The translations under genes and the position numbers were made by a program. Below are positions 1 to 8,760 of a stretch of 64,000 nt of DNA, piece by piece. The stretch is taken from contig JACRFZ010000114.1 in NCBI GenBank assembly GCA_016212515.1, forward strand, positions 62,001 through 126,000. Reading direction: 5' to 3'. A model generated the notes under the pieces. That model was not told the origin of the DNA, searched no databases, and was given only the letters and a program-made list of their open reading frames with translations. This stretch comes from Candidatus Melainabacteria bacterium (GTDB lineage: Bacteria; Cyanobacteriota; Vampirovibrionia; Obscuribacterales; Obscuribacteraceae). Each line of letters begins with the position of its first letter. The stretch's first letter is position 1.

Positions 1-1136
1 ACCGGAGCTGTTTCACTAATGATGGGCTCGGTAGCGCCTGTGCTGCTGCGACCCCAGAAGTAGCCGCCGGCTGCGGCCAGGCTGCCGGTTGTAATTAAAA
101 CGAGAAGCGGAACCAGTGGGCTTCTGTTTTTCTGGCGCGACTTTTTCTTAAGGACGGCCTGGAGATCCTCTTTCAAGGCGGCGATTGATTGATAGCGATG
201 CTCGGGATCCTTTTCCAGGCAGGTGGAAGTGATGCGGGAGAGTTCCTTGATATGAGCGGTGTCCGGTACGACTTTACTGAGGGGACGGGCTTCTACGCTG
301 GCTTGCAGACGCAAAGTATCGAGGGAATTTTTGCCTACAATAGGCGGCTTACCAGCTAGAAGCTCGTAAAGAATGCAACCCAGTGAGTAGATTTCCGAGC
401 GTTCATCGAGGGTTTCACCGGCGCATTGCTCCGGACTCATGTGTTGCGGTGAGCCCACTACTTCGCCGGTGGGGGTATAGAGAATGCCCTGACTGTCGTC
501 ACCGTCAGGGGTGATGGCGCGGGCGATGCCAAAGTCGATCAACTTGACCAGGTCTTGAGGCATGCCCTTGCCTGGATGTGATTTCTCTTTTACCAGAATG
601 ATATTGCCTGGTTTCAGATCGCGGTGAATGATGCCCTGAGAGAGAATGTATTCGAGGGCATCGGCGATTTGCAAAACAATTTTGACCGCTCTTTCGGCGC
701 TCAAGCGCTGCAGCACCGAGAGTTCCTGCTCCAGCGAGCGGCCTTCCACGAAGTCCATTACCAGGAAGGGCGGACCGTCCGTTGGCGAGGCAAATTCCAT
801 GGTTCGCACTATGTTCTTGTGCTCCAGCATGGTTGCCAGTTTGGCCTCTTGTTGGAAGCGCTGGAGCCCCCGCCCATCCTGATCCATCTGGGGCAAAATG
901 ATTTTTATGGCTCGCAGTTGATTGAGAAGCAGATGCCTGGTCTTATAAACCAGGCTCATGCCGCCTTTGCCTACGAGTTCGATGACTTCGTAATGACCAC
1001 CGATAATCTGACCGGGTCTGTAGCCGCTCACGCTAGTGGGACCCCGGGCGATGACGCTCTCGGCGGAGGTCATGCCGTCCACCCGCTGGGTGTGCTCCTG
1101 CTCCTGCCTGTTTGCCCCTTGAGAATCCGGCTCCAT
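1..1136 (-). CDS. Serine/threonine protein kinase, C-terminus cut by window edge
   Basis: A Hanks-type kinase read on the minus strand from ATG at 1136, with AAGGAA about ten bases upstream as ribosome binding site. Visible motifs in order are the glycine loop GKGGMSLVYK, the ATP-binding Lys in AIKII, the catalytic loop HRDLKPGN, the DFG triplet in LIDFGIA and SPEQ of the activation segment. A basic stretch (KKKSRQKNR) and one membrane segment (VPLLVLITTGSLAAAGGYFW) follow the kinase domain, so the kinase is cytoplasmic with a C-terminal part outside the membrane. The reading frame stays open to base 1, so the extracytoplasmic part is missing here. The substrate is unknown. The kinase assignment is firm; the sensory role of the missing tail is inference. 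Confidence 0.95.
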   Translation of the reverse strand, partial: MEPDSQGANRQEQEHTQRVDGMTSAESVIARGPTSVSGYRPGQIIGGHYEVIELVGKGGMSLVYKTRHLLLNQLRAIKIILPQMDQDGRGLQRFQQEAKLATMLEHKNIVRTMEFASPTDGPPFLVMDFVEGRSLEQELSVLQRLSAERAVKIVLQIADALEYILSQGIIHRDLKPGNIILVKEKSHPGKGMPQDLVKLIDFGIARAITPDGDDSQGILYTPTGEVVGSPQHMSPEQCAGETLDERSEIYSLGCILYELLAGKPPIVGKNSLDTLRLQASVEARPLSKVVPDTAHIKELSRITSTCLEKDPEHRYQSIAALKEDLQAVLKKKSRQKNRSPLVPLLVLITTGSLAAAGGYFWGRSSTGATEPIISETAP

Positions 1137-1239
1137 TTCAATCAAGTTCCTTAGAGAGCAGAAACTACATTCTACTAGTAAGATGGAGTGACCGGTGCCC
1201 TGTCCCGCCCTGAAAATTATTCCCTGACTGAGCCTGCCT

Positions 1240-1599
1240 GTGCTGAGTTTTTATGTCTATCAGTTTCTGCCTATTGTCATCGTGGAAGCGATAGTGCTCT
1301 GGCGTATGCACTGGGGCAGTCTGCCGCGCTGTTTCTATGATTCCCTGATGATGAATTTTGCCTCCTTTCTGGGACTGGTGCTGGGTCTTGGCCCATATCT
1401 CACCGGCAGCAGCCCCTGGGGACTGACCCTCTTCGGCACCTATTCGGTCATGGTGGAAGGCACCGTGCTCATGCTTCTGGAAAGACGTGATGCTCGCCAG
1501 GTATGGGCTTGCGCCCTGACAGCCAATTTGCTGGGTTGCATACTCCTGGCCATCGAAGTGCTTGTGCGCTCGATTCCCGAACTGCTCTCAGTCAAATAG
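1240..1599 (+). CDS. Small hydrophobic membrane protein, unknown function
   Basis: A 119-aa protein starting at GTG 1240, with about three or four hydrophobic segments (FLPIVIVEAIVLW, SFLGLVLGLGPYL, a central GLTLFGTYSVMVEGTVLML, and LTANLLGCILLAIEVLV). No family is recognised. It lies between the divergent kinase gene and the acyl-CoA synthetase. No strong Shine-Dalgarno sequence is seen, so the exact start is uncertain. Codon use resembles the neighbours and the hydrophobic pattern is regular, which supports a real integral membrane protein. Confidence 0.65.
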   Translation: MLSFYVYQFLPIVIVEAIVLWRMHWGSLPRCFYDSLMMNFASFLGLVLGLGPYLTGSSPWGLTLFGTYSVMVEGTVLMLLERRDARQVWACALTANLLGCILLAIEVLVRSIPELLSVK

Positions 1600-1727
1600 G
1601 AAATTTATCTGAGTTTCAGGCTTGTAAAGAGCCACTTCCCGGTAATATGAGCGTCGTTCGGTGCTCCGCGCCCTGTCTTGGGTGCCGCAAGCACCTTGTA
1701 CCCCTCTTCTAAAAGAGTGCTTTTGCA

Positions 1728-3698
1728 ATGAGTCAAACCATCACCCAGGAAGTTATTTGGCAGCCCAGCGGCAAGTATCTGGAAAGTCGCGTCGCTCAGT
1801 TCATGAAAGAGCATCAGATTTCCGACTGGCGGCAGTTGATCGAGCGCTCCAATGAAGACACCGAGTGGTTCTGGGAAAATGCCCTCAAGTACATGGGCTT
1901 TCAGTGGCACAAGCCGTACAGCAAATTGAAGGATGAAAGCAAGGGGTTCGCCTGGACCAAATGGTTCGTGGACGGCCAGTTGAATATTATCTCCAACATC
2001 CTCGACTTCCACATGGAAGAGGGCAAGGTGGCCGGCTGCCGCAGAAGCGTGGGCAAAGACCATCCGGCTATGATCTGGGAAGGTGAAGACGGTCGGCATA
2101 GGAAACTCACCTATGGCGAATTGAATTCATTGTCAGGCAAAATAGCCCAGGCTATGCTCAATCTCAATGTGAAAGCCGGAGACGCCGTCGGCATCTATAT
2201 GCCCATGGTGCCGGAAGTGGTGGCAGTGCTTTTTGCTTGCCTGAAGATAGGTGCCGTGGCTGTGCCGGTATTCAGCGGTTATGGACCCCATCCCCTTGCT
2301 GCCCGTCTGGTTGATGCCGAGGCCAAGATTCTCTTCACCGCAGATGCCGGCAAGCGTCGCGGCAAACTGGTGCCCATCAAAGCCGATGCCGATGAAGCCT
2401 GCGCCAATGCCCCTTGCGTCGAGCATGTAGTGGTCTATAACCACTGCGACGTCAATGTGAGCATGAAAGACGGACGCGACTTGTTCTTGCACGACCTCCT
2501 TTCTCATGTGGAGGAGGCCCCCACTGTCAAGGATCTCAGCGCCGAGCATGCCAGCATGTATCTCTACACCTCCGGCACCACCGGCAAGCCCAAAGGCACT
2601 GTGCATACCCATGGCGGCGCCCTCGCTCAGATTGCCAAGGAACTGGGCTTTGCCTTTGATTTGCGCGACGACGATACCTTCTTCTGGGTTACCGATATCG
2701 GCTGGATGATGGGACCCTGGGAGATGATCGGCACCATGTTCTGGGGGGCCACCATGGTGGTCTTCGAGGGGCATCCCGGCTATCCGAATCCCGATACCGT
2801 ATGGCAGATAGTCGATCGTCATAAAGTCACCACTCTCGGTATCAGCCCCACCCTCATTCGTGGTTTGCGCGCTTACGGCGACGACTGGGTCAAGAAAGCC
2901 GACATGTCTTCCTTGCGACTTCTGGGCTCAACCGGCGAACCCTGGGACCAGGACAGCTATATGTGGTTCTTTGACAATGTGGGCAAGAAGAAGTGTCCGA
3001 TCATAAATATCTCCGGCGGCACCGAGATAGTCGGTTGTCTGTTGTCGCCACTGCCGGTGATGCCCCTTAAAGCTTGCTCGCTGGGCGGCCCCGGGCTTGG
3101 TATGGCTATCGACGTATTCGATGAAGAGGGCAAGAGCTTAAAAGGTGAGATCGGTCACCTGGTCTGCCGCAAGCCTGCTCCTTCCATGACCAGAGGTTTT
3201 CTCAAAGACCCTCAGCGCTATGAAGATACTTATTTTTCCAAGTACGATGGTATCTGGTATCACGGCGACTGGGCTAAGGTAGACAGCGATGGTTCCTGGT
3301 TCCTCTTCGGCCGCTCCGATGACACCATCAAGGTGGCCGGTAAGAGGGTCGGACCAGGCGAAGTGGAGTCGGTTCTGGTTGAGCATGCGGAAGTAGCGGA
3401 AGCAGCGGTTATCGGTATTCCGCACGATGTAAAAGGCGAGTGCCTGGTATGTTTTGTCGTGCTCATGCCCAACTCCACTTATTCGGCTGAGCTTGAAGCG
3501 GAACTGAGGGAAATGGTCGGTCGGCGTTTGGGACCGGTTTTGAGACCGGATACCGTCATCGCCATCGGTGCGCTGCCCAAAACTCGTTCCGGCAAAATTG
3601 TGCGCGGTTCTATTAAACGCAAATACTTAGGTGAGCCGGTCGGGGATGTTTCTTCCATTGAAAATCCTGATGCTCTCAATTTAATTGGCAGCAAGTAG
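1728..3698 (+). CDS. AMP-forming acyl-CoA synthetase (acetyl-CoA synthetase-like)
   Basis: A 656-aa ANL-superfamily enzyme that would activate a short carboxylic acid to its CoA thioester through an acyl-AMP. It has an acetyl-CoA-synthetase-type N-terminus, the P-loop YTSGTTGKPKGTVHTHGG, the SGGTEIVG motif, YHGDWAKVD with FGRSDDTIKVAGKRVGPGE in the hinge, and PKTRSGKIVRG with the catalytic C-terminal Lys. Length is typical of Acs proteins. The stretch WVTDIGWMMGPWEMIG replaces the usual WVTGHSY of strict acetate enzymes, so the preferred acid could be acetate, propionate or another small acid. It appears monocistronic. Class is certain; substrate is inferred. Confidence 0.93.
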   Translation: MSQTITQEVIWQPSGKYLESRVAQFMKEHQISDWRQLIERSNEDTEWFWENALKYMGFQWHKPYSKLKDESKGFAWTKWFVDGQLNIISNILDFHMEEGKVAGCRRSVGKDHPAMIWEGEDGRHRKLTYGELNSLSGKIAQAMLNLNVKAGDAVGIYMPMVPEVVAVLFACLKIGAVAVPVFSGYGPHPLAARLVDAEAKILFTADAGKRRGKLVPIKADADEACANAPCVEHVVVYNHCDVNVSMKDGRDLFLHDLLSHVEEAPTVKDLSAEHASMYLYTSGTTGKPKGTVHTHGGALAQIAKELGFAFDLRDDDTFFWVTDIGWMMGPWEMIGTMFWGATMVVFEGHPGYPNPDTVWQIVDRHKVTTLGISPTLIRGLRAYGDDWVKKADMSSLRLLGSTGEPWDQDSYMWFFDNVGKKKCPIINISGGTEIVGCLLSPLPVMPLKACSLGGPGLGMAIDVFDEEGKSLKGEIGHLVCRKPAPSMTRGFLKDPQRYEDTYFSKYDGIWYHGDWAKVDSDGSWFLFGRSDDTIKVAGKRVGPGEVESVLVEHAEVAEAAVIGIPHDVKGECLVCFVVLMPNSTYSAELEAELREMVGRRLGPVLRPDTVIAIGALPKTRSGKIVRGSIKRKYLGEPVGDVSSIENPDALNLIGSK

Positions 3699-3749
3699 AG
3701 CGTAGTCAGCTCTCGAAGTATTCGTGAACAGAGGGGCTGCCTCCAGTAT

Positions 3750-4061
3750 CTAGCTGAAGGGAGGTACAAACGGGCGCCAAAGCAATCTGACCGCAAGTGG
3801 TGCCAATCCTGCACAGAAAAAAATTATGGCAATCGCGAGGACTTTTCTCTTATTTGTAGCAATCAATAAAGCTGGAGGCGCTGCTAGAACTGTTCCAATT
3901 ACAAGCATGCCTCCGAGAATCACTTGCCGGGTCCAGGCTCTATGTGTGCTTCCCGTAGAAGTTTGGTAACAGCCGTAAGCTTCCCAGCCACCAAACAATA
4001 GAATCGCCAAGATTAGGGTTGCCCAAAATGCAACCGAAAAATTACTTGTAGTTTTCTTCAT
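3750..4061 (-). CDS. Small two- or three-helix membrane protein, unknown
   Basis: A 103-aa protein from ATG 4061 (MKKTTSNFSV...). An upstream in-frame GTG at 4136 would add 25 residues, but the ATG gives a clean basic start followed by a membrane helix (FWATLILAILLFGGW), then VILGGMLVIGTVLAAPPALLIA and VLAIAIIFFCAGLAPLAV. No family is recognised. Together with the next gene it sits in a stretch that looks poorer in GC than the flanking housekeeping genes. Function cannot be inferred. Confidence 0.55.
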   Translation of the reverse strand: MKKTTSNFSVAFWATLILAILLFGGWEAYGCYQTSTGSTHRAWTRQVILGGMLVIGTVLAAPPALLIATNKRKVLAIAIIFFCAGLAPLAVRLLWRPFVPPFS

Positions 4062-4240
4062 TCTTGGGGAAGCCTTAAGAGTAATTTCAGATATATCACA
4101 AAAGGGGCATTTATGTTGCCGTAGGCGCGAATTCACGGACTGTGGGGCTCCCTTTTAAATTGTCTGCTTGACCATTCTCAGCCGCTGCTCATGACCTACA
4201 ATTGGAGTGACAAGCAGCAGATGGCAGGCAAGCACACATT

Positions 4241-4858
4241 TTGACCGATCAGATGAGAGAATCGGAGCGTCTTCAGACAGCGCTGGAAGACTACAAGGGT
4301 TGGCGTTTAAACCAAGGGGCGGATTTAGATGATTCGCTATACCCGCACTGGAACCAATTATCTGAGGCTTTCTTAGCGCTATTGTATTCCAGTGCCCCAT
4401 CAGATTGGGGTGCCCCAGAACTGGAGGCAGTTCAGAATGCGCTGACCGCTAGTCGAAATTTTATCGAGTCGATACCAGAGGAACTGATTTTTGATGTTTT
4501 TACTAAGCCCTACTGCGATCTTTCCTTTCGAATGTCGTTGCTCATCGAATCTCGAAATATAGAGAACGCTGGAACCGTTGAAAAAGTTTTGCTGCACTTT
4601 TTTCACGATGACGAATCAGAGGCAATCAATGATCACGCTTTCGAAATGCTCGCAAGTCGTGGTTGGTCCTGTGTCGAGGAATTCGCCGAGAAGCTGTGGA
4701 GGACTGGTGATATTTCAAGAAAGATGACAGTGCTTATGGCACTTAGCCACTATGACTCGAGAAACTTAGATCGATATCTGGAATTGGCTTCCAATGATCC
4801 AGATCTATCGGTAATTGTTAGAGCCATTCACGCACTGAGGGACTCGCACCGGTGGTAG
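4241..4858 (+). CDS. Hypothetical protein, HEAT-like helical
   Basis: A 205-aa soluble, acidic, helix-rich protein. The frame opens at TTG 4241; ATG 4253 is an alternative start and neither has a clear Shine-Dalgarno sequence. The C-terminal half (pairs such as KVLLHFFHDDESEAINDHAF and RKMTVLMALSHYDSRNLDRY) looks like short alpha-alpha repeats of the HEAT/ARM type, but this is a weak resemblance. It converges on ftsY with a 29-base gap. Codon choice (more TTA, AGA and TTT) differs from neighbours, suggesting a transferred or fast-evolving gene. It could be an immunity-type or scaffold protein; nothing in the sequence decides this. Confidence 0.6.
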   Translation: MTDQMRESERLQTALEDYKGWRLNQGADLDDSLYPHWNQLSEAFLALLYSSAPSDWGAPELEAVQNALTASRNFIESIPEELIFDVFTKPYCDLSFRMSLLIESRNIENAGTVEKVLLHFFHDDESEAINDHAFEMLASRGWSCVEEFAEKLWRTGDISRKMTVLMALSHYDSRNLDRYLELASNDPDLSVIVRAIHALRDSHRW

Positions 4859-4887
4859 GGGGTGTGCCATTTTCAGGAACTTCAGCC

Positions 4888-5925
4888 CTAAAACAGCGCT
4901 TCCACAAACAAGTTGGGATCGAAGTCTCTCAAGTCGTCCAGTTTCTCGCCTATACCCATGAGTTTGACGGGGATATTGAGCTCTCTGGCGATGGCAAACA
5001 CTACGCCACCTTTGGCGGTACCATCCAGTTTGGTCAGGATCACACCGGTGAGTCCGGTCGCTTCTTGAAAAACTTTGGCTTGCTGCAAGCCGTTTTGTCC
5101 GGTGGATGCATCCAGAACCAGAAGGCTTTCCATGGGCAGATCGCCGGCGTGTTTTTCAATCACACCACGAATCTTTTTCAGCTCGTCCATCAAGTTGACT
5201 TTATTGTGCAAACGTCCGGCTGTATCAATTAGCAGCACGTCGTACTTCTCGTCCCGGGCTTTTTTGACTGCCTGAAAAACAACGGCACCAGGGTCGGAAC
5301 CATCGGGGAGCCTGACGATATCTACTCCGGCGCGCTCGCTCCAGATTTCCAACTGGGATTCGGCGGCTGCTCTGAAGGTGTCGCCGGCGGCAAGCAAGAC
5401 CCGCTTGCCCTGGCTTTTGAGGCGGGCAGCCAGTTTGCCGATACTTGTGGTTTTGCCGACTCCGTTTACACCTACCACCATGTAGATGTTTACCTGACCC
5501 TCTTTAAATGAAAGGGCATTGGCGGTTTTGCCCAGTAAGTCATGAAAACGCTTCTTGAGGAAGTCGTCCACATCCTTGCCGGTCCAATTCTTGCCCCGCG
5601 CTTCCTGTCTGAGGGCTTCCACCAGAGGTTCCACCGTCGGCAGACCAAGGTCGGCTTTGATGAGGCGCTCTTCCAGGGCTTCGATGTATTCTTCGTCTAC
5701 CGGCTTGTGGGCCGTTGCCACGCTGGTAGCGGCTGCGGCTTTGACGGGCTCGGGCTGGACGGCTGCCGGAGTCTGACTTTCTGCTCCTGCCGCTGCGGTT
5801 TCAGCGCCCTGGGCCAGTTCTTCCGGGTCTTGTACTTGTTCTTTTGTCTTGGCCAGAACCGACTTGAGCCGGGTCAGGGTAGTGCCCCAGAAACCCTTCT
5901 TCTTATCGATGTTATCCTCGCTCAT
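4888..5925 (-). CDS. ftsY: Signal recognition particle receptor FtsY
   Basis: The SRP receptor GTPase that docks ribosome-SRP complexes at the inner membrane for co-translational insertion. This 345-aa protein has an acidic, Ala/Gln/Pro-rich N-terminal A domain (to about residue 75), the NG four-helix part, then GVNGVGKTT (G1), AAGDTFRAAA (G2 region), DTAGRLHN (G3) and TKLDGTAKGG (G4), ending with GIGEKLDDLRDFDPNLFVEALF, the usual FtsY C-terminus. The ATG is preceded by GAGG. It follows nusB with a 7-base gap, so the two form one operon. All GTPase motifs are intact. Confidence 0.97.
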   Translation of the reverse strand: MSEDNIDKKKGFWGTTLTRLKSVLAKTKEQVQDPEELAQGAETAAAGAESQTPAAVQPEPVKAAAATSVATAHKPVDEEYIEALEERLIKADLGLPTVEPLVEALRQEARGKNWTGKDVDDFLKKRFHDLLGKTANALSFKEGQVNIYMVVGVNGVGKTTSIGKLAARLKSQGKRVLLAAGDTFRAAAESQLEIWSERAGVDIVRLPDGSDPGAVVFQAVKKARDEKYDVLLIDTAGRLHNKVNLMDELKKIRGVIEKHAGDLPMESLLVLDASTGQNGLQQAKVFQEATGLTGVILTKLDGTAKGGVVFAIARELNIPVKLMGIGEKLDDLRDFDPNLFVEALF

Positions 5926-5932
5926 TTGAACC

Positions 5933-6709
5933 TCAGTTTTGAGAGATGCTTTCAGCTTTTTCTTTGGCTAGTTTTCTTGCAGCAGCTCTTCTTACCGCCT
6001 CTGCTTCTTCCGCAAGGTCGCCCAGGATGCCGTTGATGAATTTGGCTGCCCGTGCATCGGCGAAGCGATGGGAGAGCTCTACGGCTTCCGAAATAGCTAC
6101 GTTTATGGGAATGTCGGGCATGTAAAAGGTTTCGGCGCATGCCAGGCGCAAAATGTCTCTGTCGATGGAGACCATGCGCTCCATGCGCCACTTCGACTTG
6201 GAGCGTTTGATGAATTCGTCGATGGTTTCTTTATGTTCCAGGTAGACCGAAATAAGTCTCACTACGAAGTCGCGCACTTCTTCTTTGTGTGGTTTATTGA
6301 TGGTGGCTTCCACGATGGCACCGCACTTTTTGCAGTTGGTGCGGGTGGTTTCGGTACCACGAGCCAGAGCCATTTCCGGAATGTCTAAGGCTTCCGACAC
6401 CAGGGCTATAGCTGTTTCAATGGTTTGCAGTTTTTCCCTCAACTGACTACTTGTTAGGGGCACTGCTCTCAAGTCTTCCACGAAGTGTTTGTTGTCTTCG
6501 TGCTCGGTTTCAATTTGAGTCAAATGGTCCTGGGCGCCAATCACAAGTGCCTGGGCGTCGGTGAGATTCTGTCTGGCATAGTCGACCAGCATGTGGATGG
6601 CTCTGTCGGTAAGCTCCATGATCTGAGTCTCTGCCAGCTTGTCCAAGTTCTTGGGCAGTTGCGGCATCACTATCACTGCCAGTTCTCGCGCTATGCGTCT
6701 TGCGCTCAT
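5933..6709 (-). CDS. nusB: Transcription antitermination factor NusB, with long insertion
   Basis: NusB binds boxA RNA with S10 (NusE) and supports rRNA antitermination. The N-terminus SARRIARELAV and the C-terminal block (DRDILRLACAETFYMPDIPI, NVAISEAVELSHRFAD, KFINGILGDL) are diagnostic. At 258 aa it is far longer than the roughly 140-aa E. coli protein because about 100 residues lie between these parts. I recall a similar but shorter insertion in cyanobacterial NusB (a VSEALDIPE-like helix), which supports the lineage assignment. An additional TNCKKCG (Cys126, Cys129) within the insertion is unusual and could bind metal as a dimer. SD GAGGAAG precedes the ATG; ftsY follows in the same operon. 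Confidence 0.93.
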   Translation of the reverse strand: MSARRIARELAVIVMPQLPKNLDKLAETQIMELTDRAIHMLVDYARQNLTDAQALVIGAQDHLTQIETEHEDNKHFVEDLRAVPLTSSQLREKLQTIETAIALVSEALDIPEMALARGTETTRTNCKKCGAIVEATINKPHKEEVRDFVVRLISVYLEHKETIDEFIKRSKSKWRMERMVSIDRDILRLACAETFYMPDIPINVAISEAVELSHRFADARAAKFINGILGDLAEEAEAVRRAAARKLAKEKAESISQN

Positions 6710-6812
6710 TTCGATGGCTTCCTCGATTTATCTGTTTACTGTTTAAAGGGTTCGTTGCTGCCGTCAAAGTCGGCATCTCTGGCTGAAGTGTCTATGTTAT
6801 CATGGGCATTTC

Positions 6813-6819
6813 AGAGGAG
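6813..6819 (+). promoter_or_regulatory. Ribosome binding site that fixes the rsmD start
   Basis: AGAGGAG lies six bases before TTG 6826. It lies inside the reading frame opened by ATG 6802, which itself has no Shine-Dalgarno sequence. The site decides for the TTG, and the protein then begins MRITGGELRGR, matching the usual RsmD N-terminus. Confidence 0.8.
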
Positions 6820-6825
6820 TTTGGC

Positions 6826-7380
6826 TTGCGCATCACCGGTGGAGAGCTTAGAGGTAGGTCTGTCACTTGCCCCCGGGGGCTTGCCGTAAGACCGACTGCG
6901 TCAAAGGTGAGACAGGCTTTTTTTAACATTTTAGGTGACAGATTGAGACATGCGCGTTTCCTCGATCTGTTCTCCGGTAGCGGCTTGATGGGTTTTGAAG
7001 CTTTGAGTCGTGGTGCCACGGTTACCTTTGTGGAGCGGCACAGCCCTTCTCGGGCGGCAATTAAGGCTACGGCCGAGCAATTTAAGTTGAGCGAGGAGCG
7101 CTACCGGGTCAGAGGCGGCGATGTTCTCAAGGTATTACCGGAACTGACCGGGGAAGAGTTTGATATCGTCTTTGCCGATCCGCCCTATAAATTGTGCCTG
7201 GGACCGGTTGTGGCTGAGCTTCTCGTTCGCCATAAGCTGCTCAGTGCCGGTGCGCTTTATGTCGTGGAACATATGAGTGATGATCCGGTGACTCTTGCAG
7301 ATGGTAGCCTAGAGAGAGTTGACTTCAGGCAGTATGGAGGGACAGCTATCAGCATGTTCCGACAGGTATGCACCAAATGA
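6826..7380 (+). CDS. rsmD: 16S rRNA (guanine(966)-N2)-methyltransferase RsmD
   Basis: This methyltransferase modifies G966 of 16S rRNA using S-adenosylmethionine. The 184-aa protein starts at TTG 6826 (see the ribosome binding site) and shows RITGGELRGR, RPTASKVRQAFFNIL, the SAM-binding FLDLFSGSGLMGFEALSRGA, VFVER-type TFVERH and the catalytic ADPPY. Length is normal for the family. It is divergent from nusB and is followed after ten bases by the MshEN-repeat gene, with which it is probably co-transcribed. Confidence 0.95.
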   Translation: MRITGGELRGRSVTCPRGLAVRPTASKVRQAFFNILGDRLRHARFLDLFSGSGLMGFEALSRGATVTFVERHSPSRAAIKATAEQFKLSEERYRVRGGDVLKVLPELTGEEFDIVFADPPYKLCLGPVVAELLVRHKLLSAGALYVVEHMSDDPVTLADGSLERVDFRQYGGTAISMFRQVCTK

Positions 7381-7390
7381 GGACCGCTTC

Positions 7391-8755
7391 GTGAGTCAGG
7401 GCGAATTAACCGGCAAAGAAACTGAAAAACGAGACAAGCGAGAAGTAGGAGTTGATACCGGTCACGGGTTGTCGGGCGTCTCCTATACGGCAAGCGGCAT
7501 TAATGACGCCCTCTCTATGGCCATCGGGCATGTGCGCCTGGGTGATCTCTTGAAGGCTTCGGGAATTATCAGTTATGAGTTCCTCAAGGAAGCCCTCTCC
7601 AGTTTTGAGGAGAAGGGGCTGCCCCTGGGAAAGGTGCTCACCCTTTCAGGCTTTCTCACTGCCAGTGAACTAGCGGTGGCCCTGGAAATTCAAACCTTGA
7701 TTAACAACCGACAGTTACCTTTTGATGTGGGGGTAAGGGTGCTGGCTATCAGCCATGATGAGAAGGTCCCGCTCAGCGAAGCTTTTTCCAGGGCTAGTGT
7801 GGTGCAGCCGGAAGACTTACTGAGCAATAAGCTCGGTCAACTGCTCAGCCAGTCTCGCCTGATCACTAACGAAGACCTGGACCAGGCCCTTTCCGTCAGT
7901 CAGCGCACCGGTCTGCCCCTGGGGCACATCTTTTGCTACCGCAATTTACTCTCCCAGCAATTGCTTGATACAGCCCTTCTGGGACAGCAACTGGTCAGGC
8001 GCGGCTCCCTTTCCCGAGAGAACTGCCTGCAGGCCCTTTCGGCCGCCCGGGAGCGGGAAGTGGCCCTGCTTTCACTACCGGTCAATGCCGCCTACAAGCC
8101 TTCCATGCGGCGCGGAACTTCCAGGCTGGGGGAACTCTTTTTCTCCGCCGGTATCCTTGACGATATGTCTCTGATTTCTGCCCTGCAACTCTCCCTCTCT
8201 CGGGGAATTCCCTGCGGCGAGGCTATTTCTGAAGTGCAGGGCACCAGCACGGCGGTTATTGAGCAGGCTGTGTCGATGCAGGAGATGCTCGATAACGAGA
8301 CCCTTACTCTGGAGCAGGTCAAGGATGTCTTTATCGGTCTTTTTCACCAGGAGCGCAGCTTTGAACATGCTCTGGCGGAAGCCAGTGTAGCTAATTGTAG
8401 CGGTAATCCGGCCAGGCTCATGGTGCAGCTTTTGAAAGACGCCCAGCTTCTGGTGGTGCCTGCTGATCCGGCAGCCGCTACACCGGCGCTGGCGCCTGTT
8501 CTATCCGAGCTTTCCGCTTGTCTGGATGTCAACTATAACCAGGGTGGAATCGTGGGACGCCTGCTTATTTCTGCCGGGCTGGTGAGCGATTCGGCTGCCT
8601 GGGCGGCTCTGCGTTTGACCCATTTGCTGACCCTGGAAGTGGTGCCGTATGAGCGGGCTCTCGCTGCCCTGGAAGCAGCAAATTTGCATGGTTCGGTGGA
8701 TGAAGTGTTGATTGGCTTTGGAGCCTTGAACCGCACCAGGCTGAAGTGGCGCTAG
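7391..8755 (+). CDS. Multi-MshEN-like repeat protein without ATPase
   Basis: A 454-aa soluble protein. GTG 7391 is chosen because TGAGGACC provides a Shine-Dalgarno sequence; a TTG at 7319 would overlap rsmD. It consists largely of repeats resembling the MshEN (GspE/PilB N-terminal) domain: RLGDLLKASGIIS at about residue 49 with its second half LPLGKVLTLSGFL, KLGQLLSQSRLIT at about 147 with LPLGHIF, RLGELFFSAGILD at about 245, and VGRLLISAGLVSD near 385. In MshE/PilB-type proteins this module binds cyclic di-GMP. No Walker A, Walker B or zinc motif of a secretion ATPase follows. A c-di-GMP receptor or adaptor for a pilus or secretion machine is inferred. Confidence 0.75.
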   Translation: MSQGELTGKETEKRDKREVGVDTGHGLSGVSYTASGINDALSMAIGHVRLGDLLKASGIISYEFLKEALSSFEEKGLPLGKVLTLSGFLTASELAVALEIQTLINNRQLPFDVGVRVLAISHDEKVPLSEAFSRASVVQPEDLLSNKLGQLLSQSRLITNEDLDQALSVSQRTGLPLGHIFCYRNLLSQQLLDTALLGQQLVRRGSLSRENCLQALSAAREREVALLSLPVNAAYKPSMRRGTSRLGELFFSAGILDDMSLISALQLSLSRGIPCGEAISEVQGTSTAVIEQAVSMQEMLDNETLTLEQVKDVFIGLFHQERSFEHALAEASVANCSGNPARLMVQLLKDAQLLVVPADPAAATPALAPVLSELSACLDVNYNQGGIVGRLLISAGLVSDSAAWAALRLTHLLTLEVVPYERALAALEAANLHGSVDEVLIGFGALNRTRLKWR

Positions 8756-8760
8756 AAAAA

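Noticed and set aside
6802..6825. ATG 6802 as the rsmD start
   Set aside because: It has no ribosome binding site, and the eight extra residues would include the AGAGGAG that serves TTG 6826, where the conserved protein begins.
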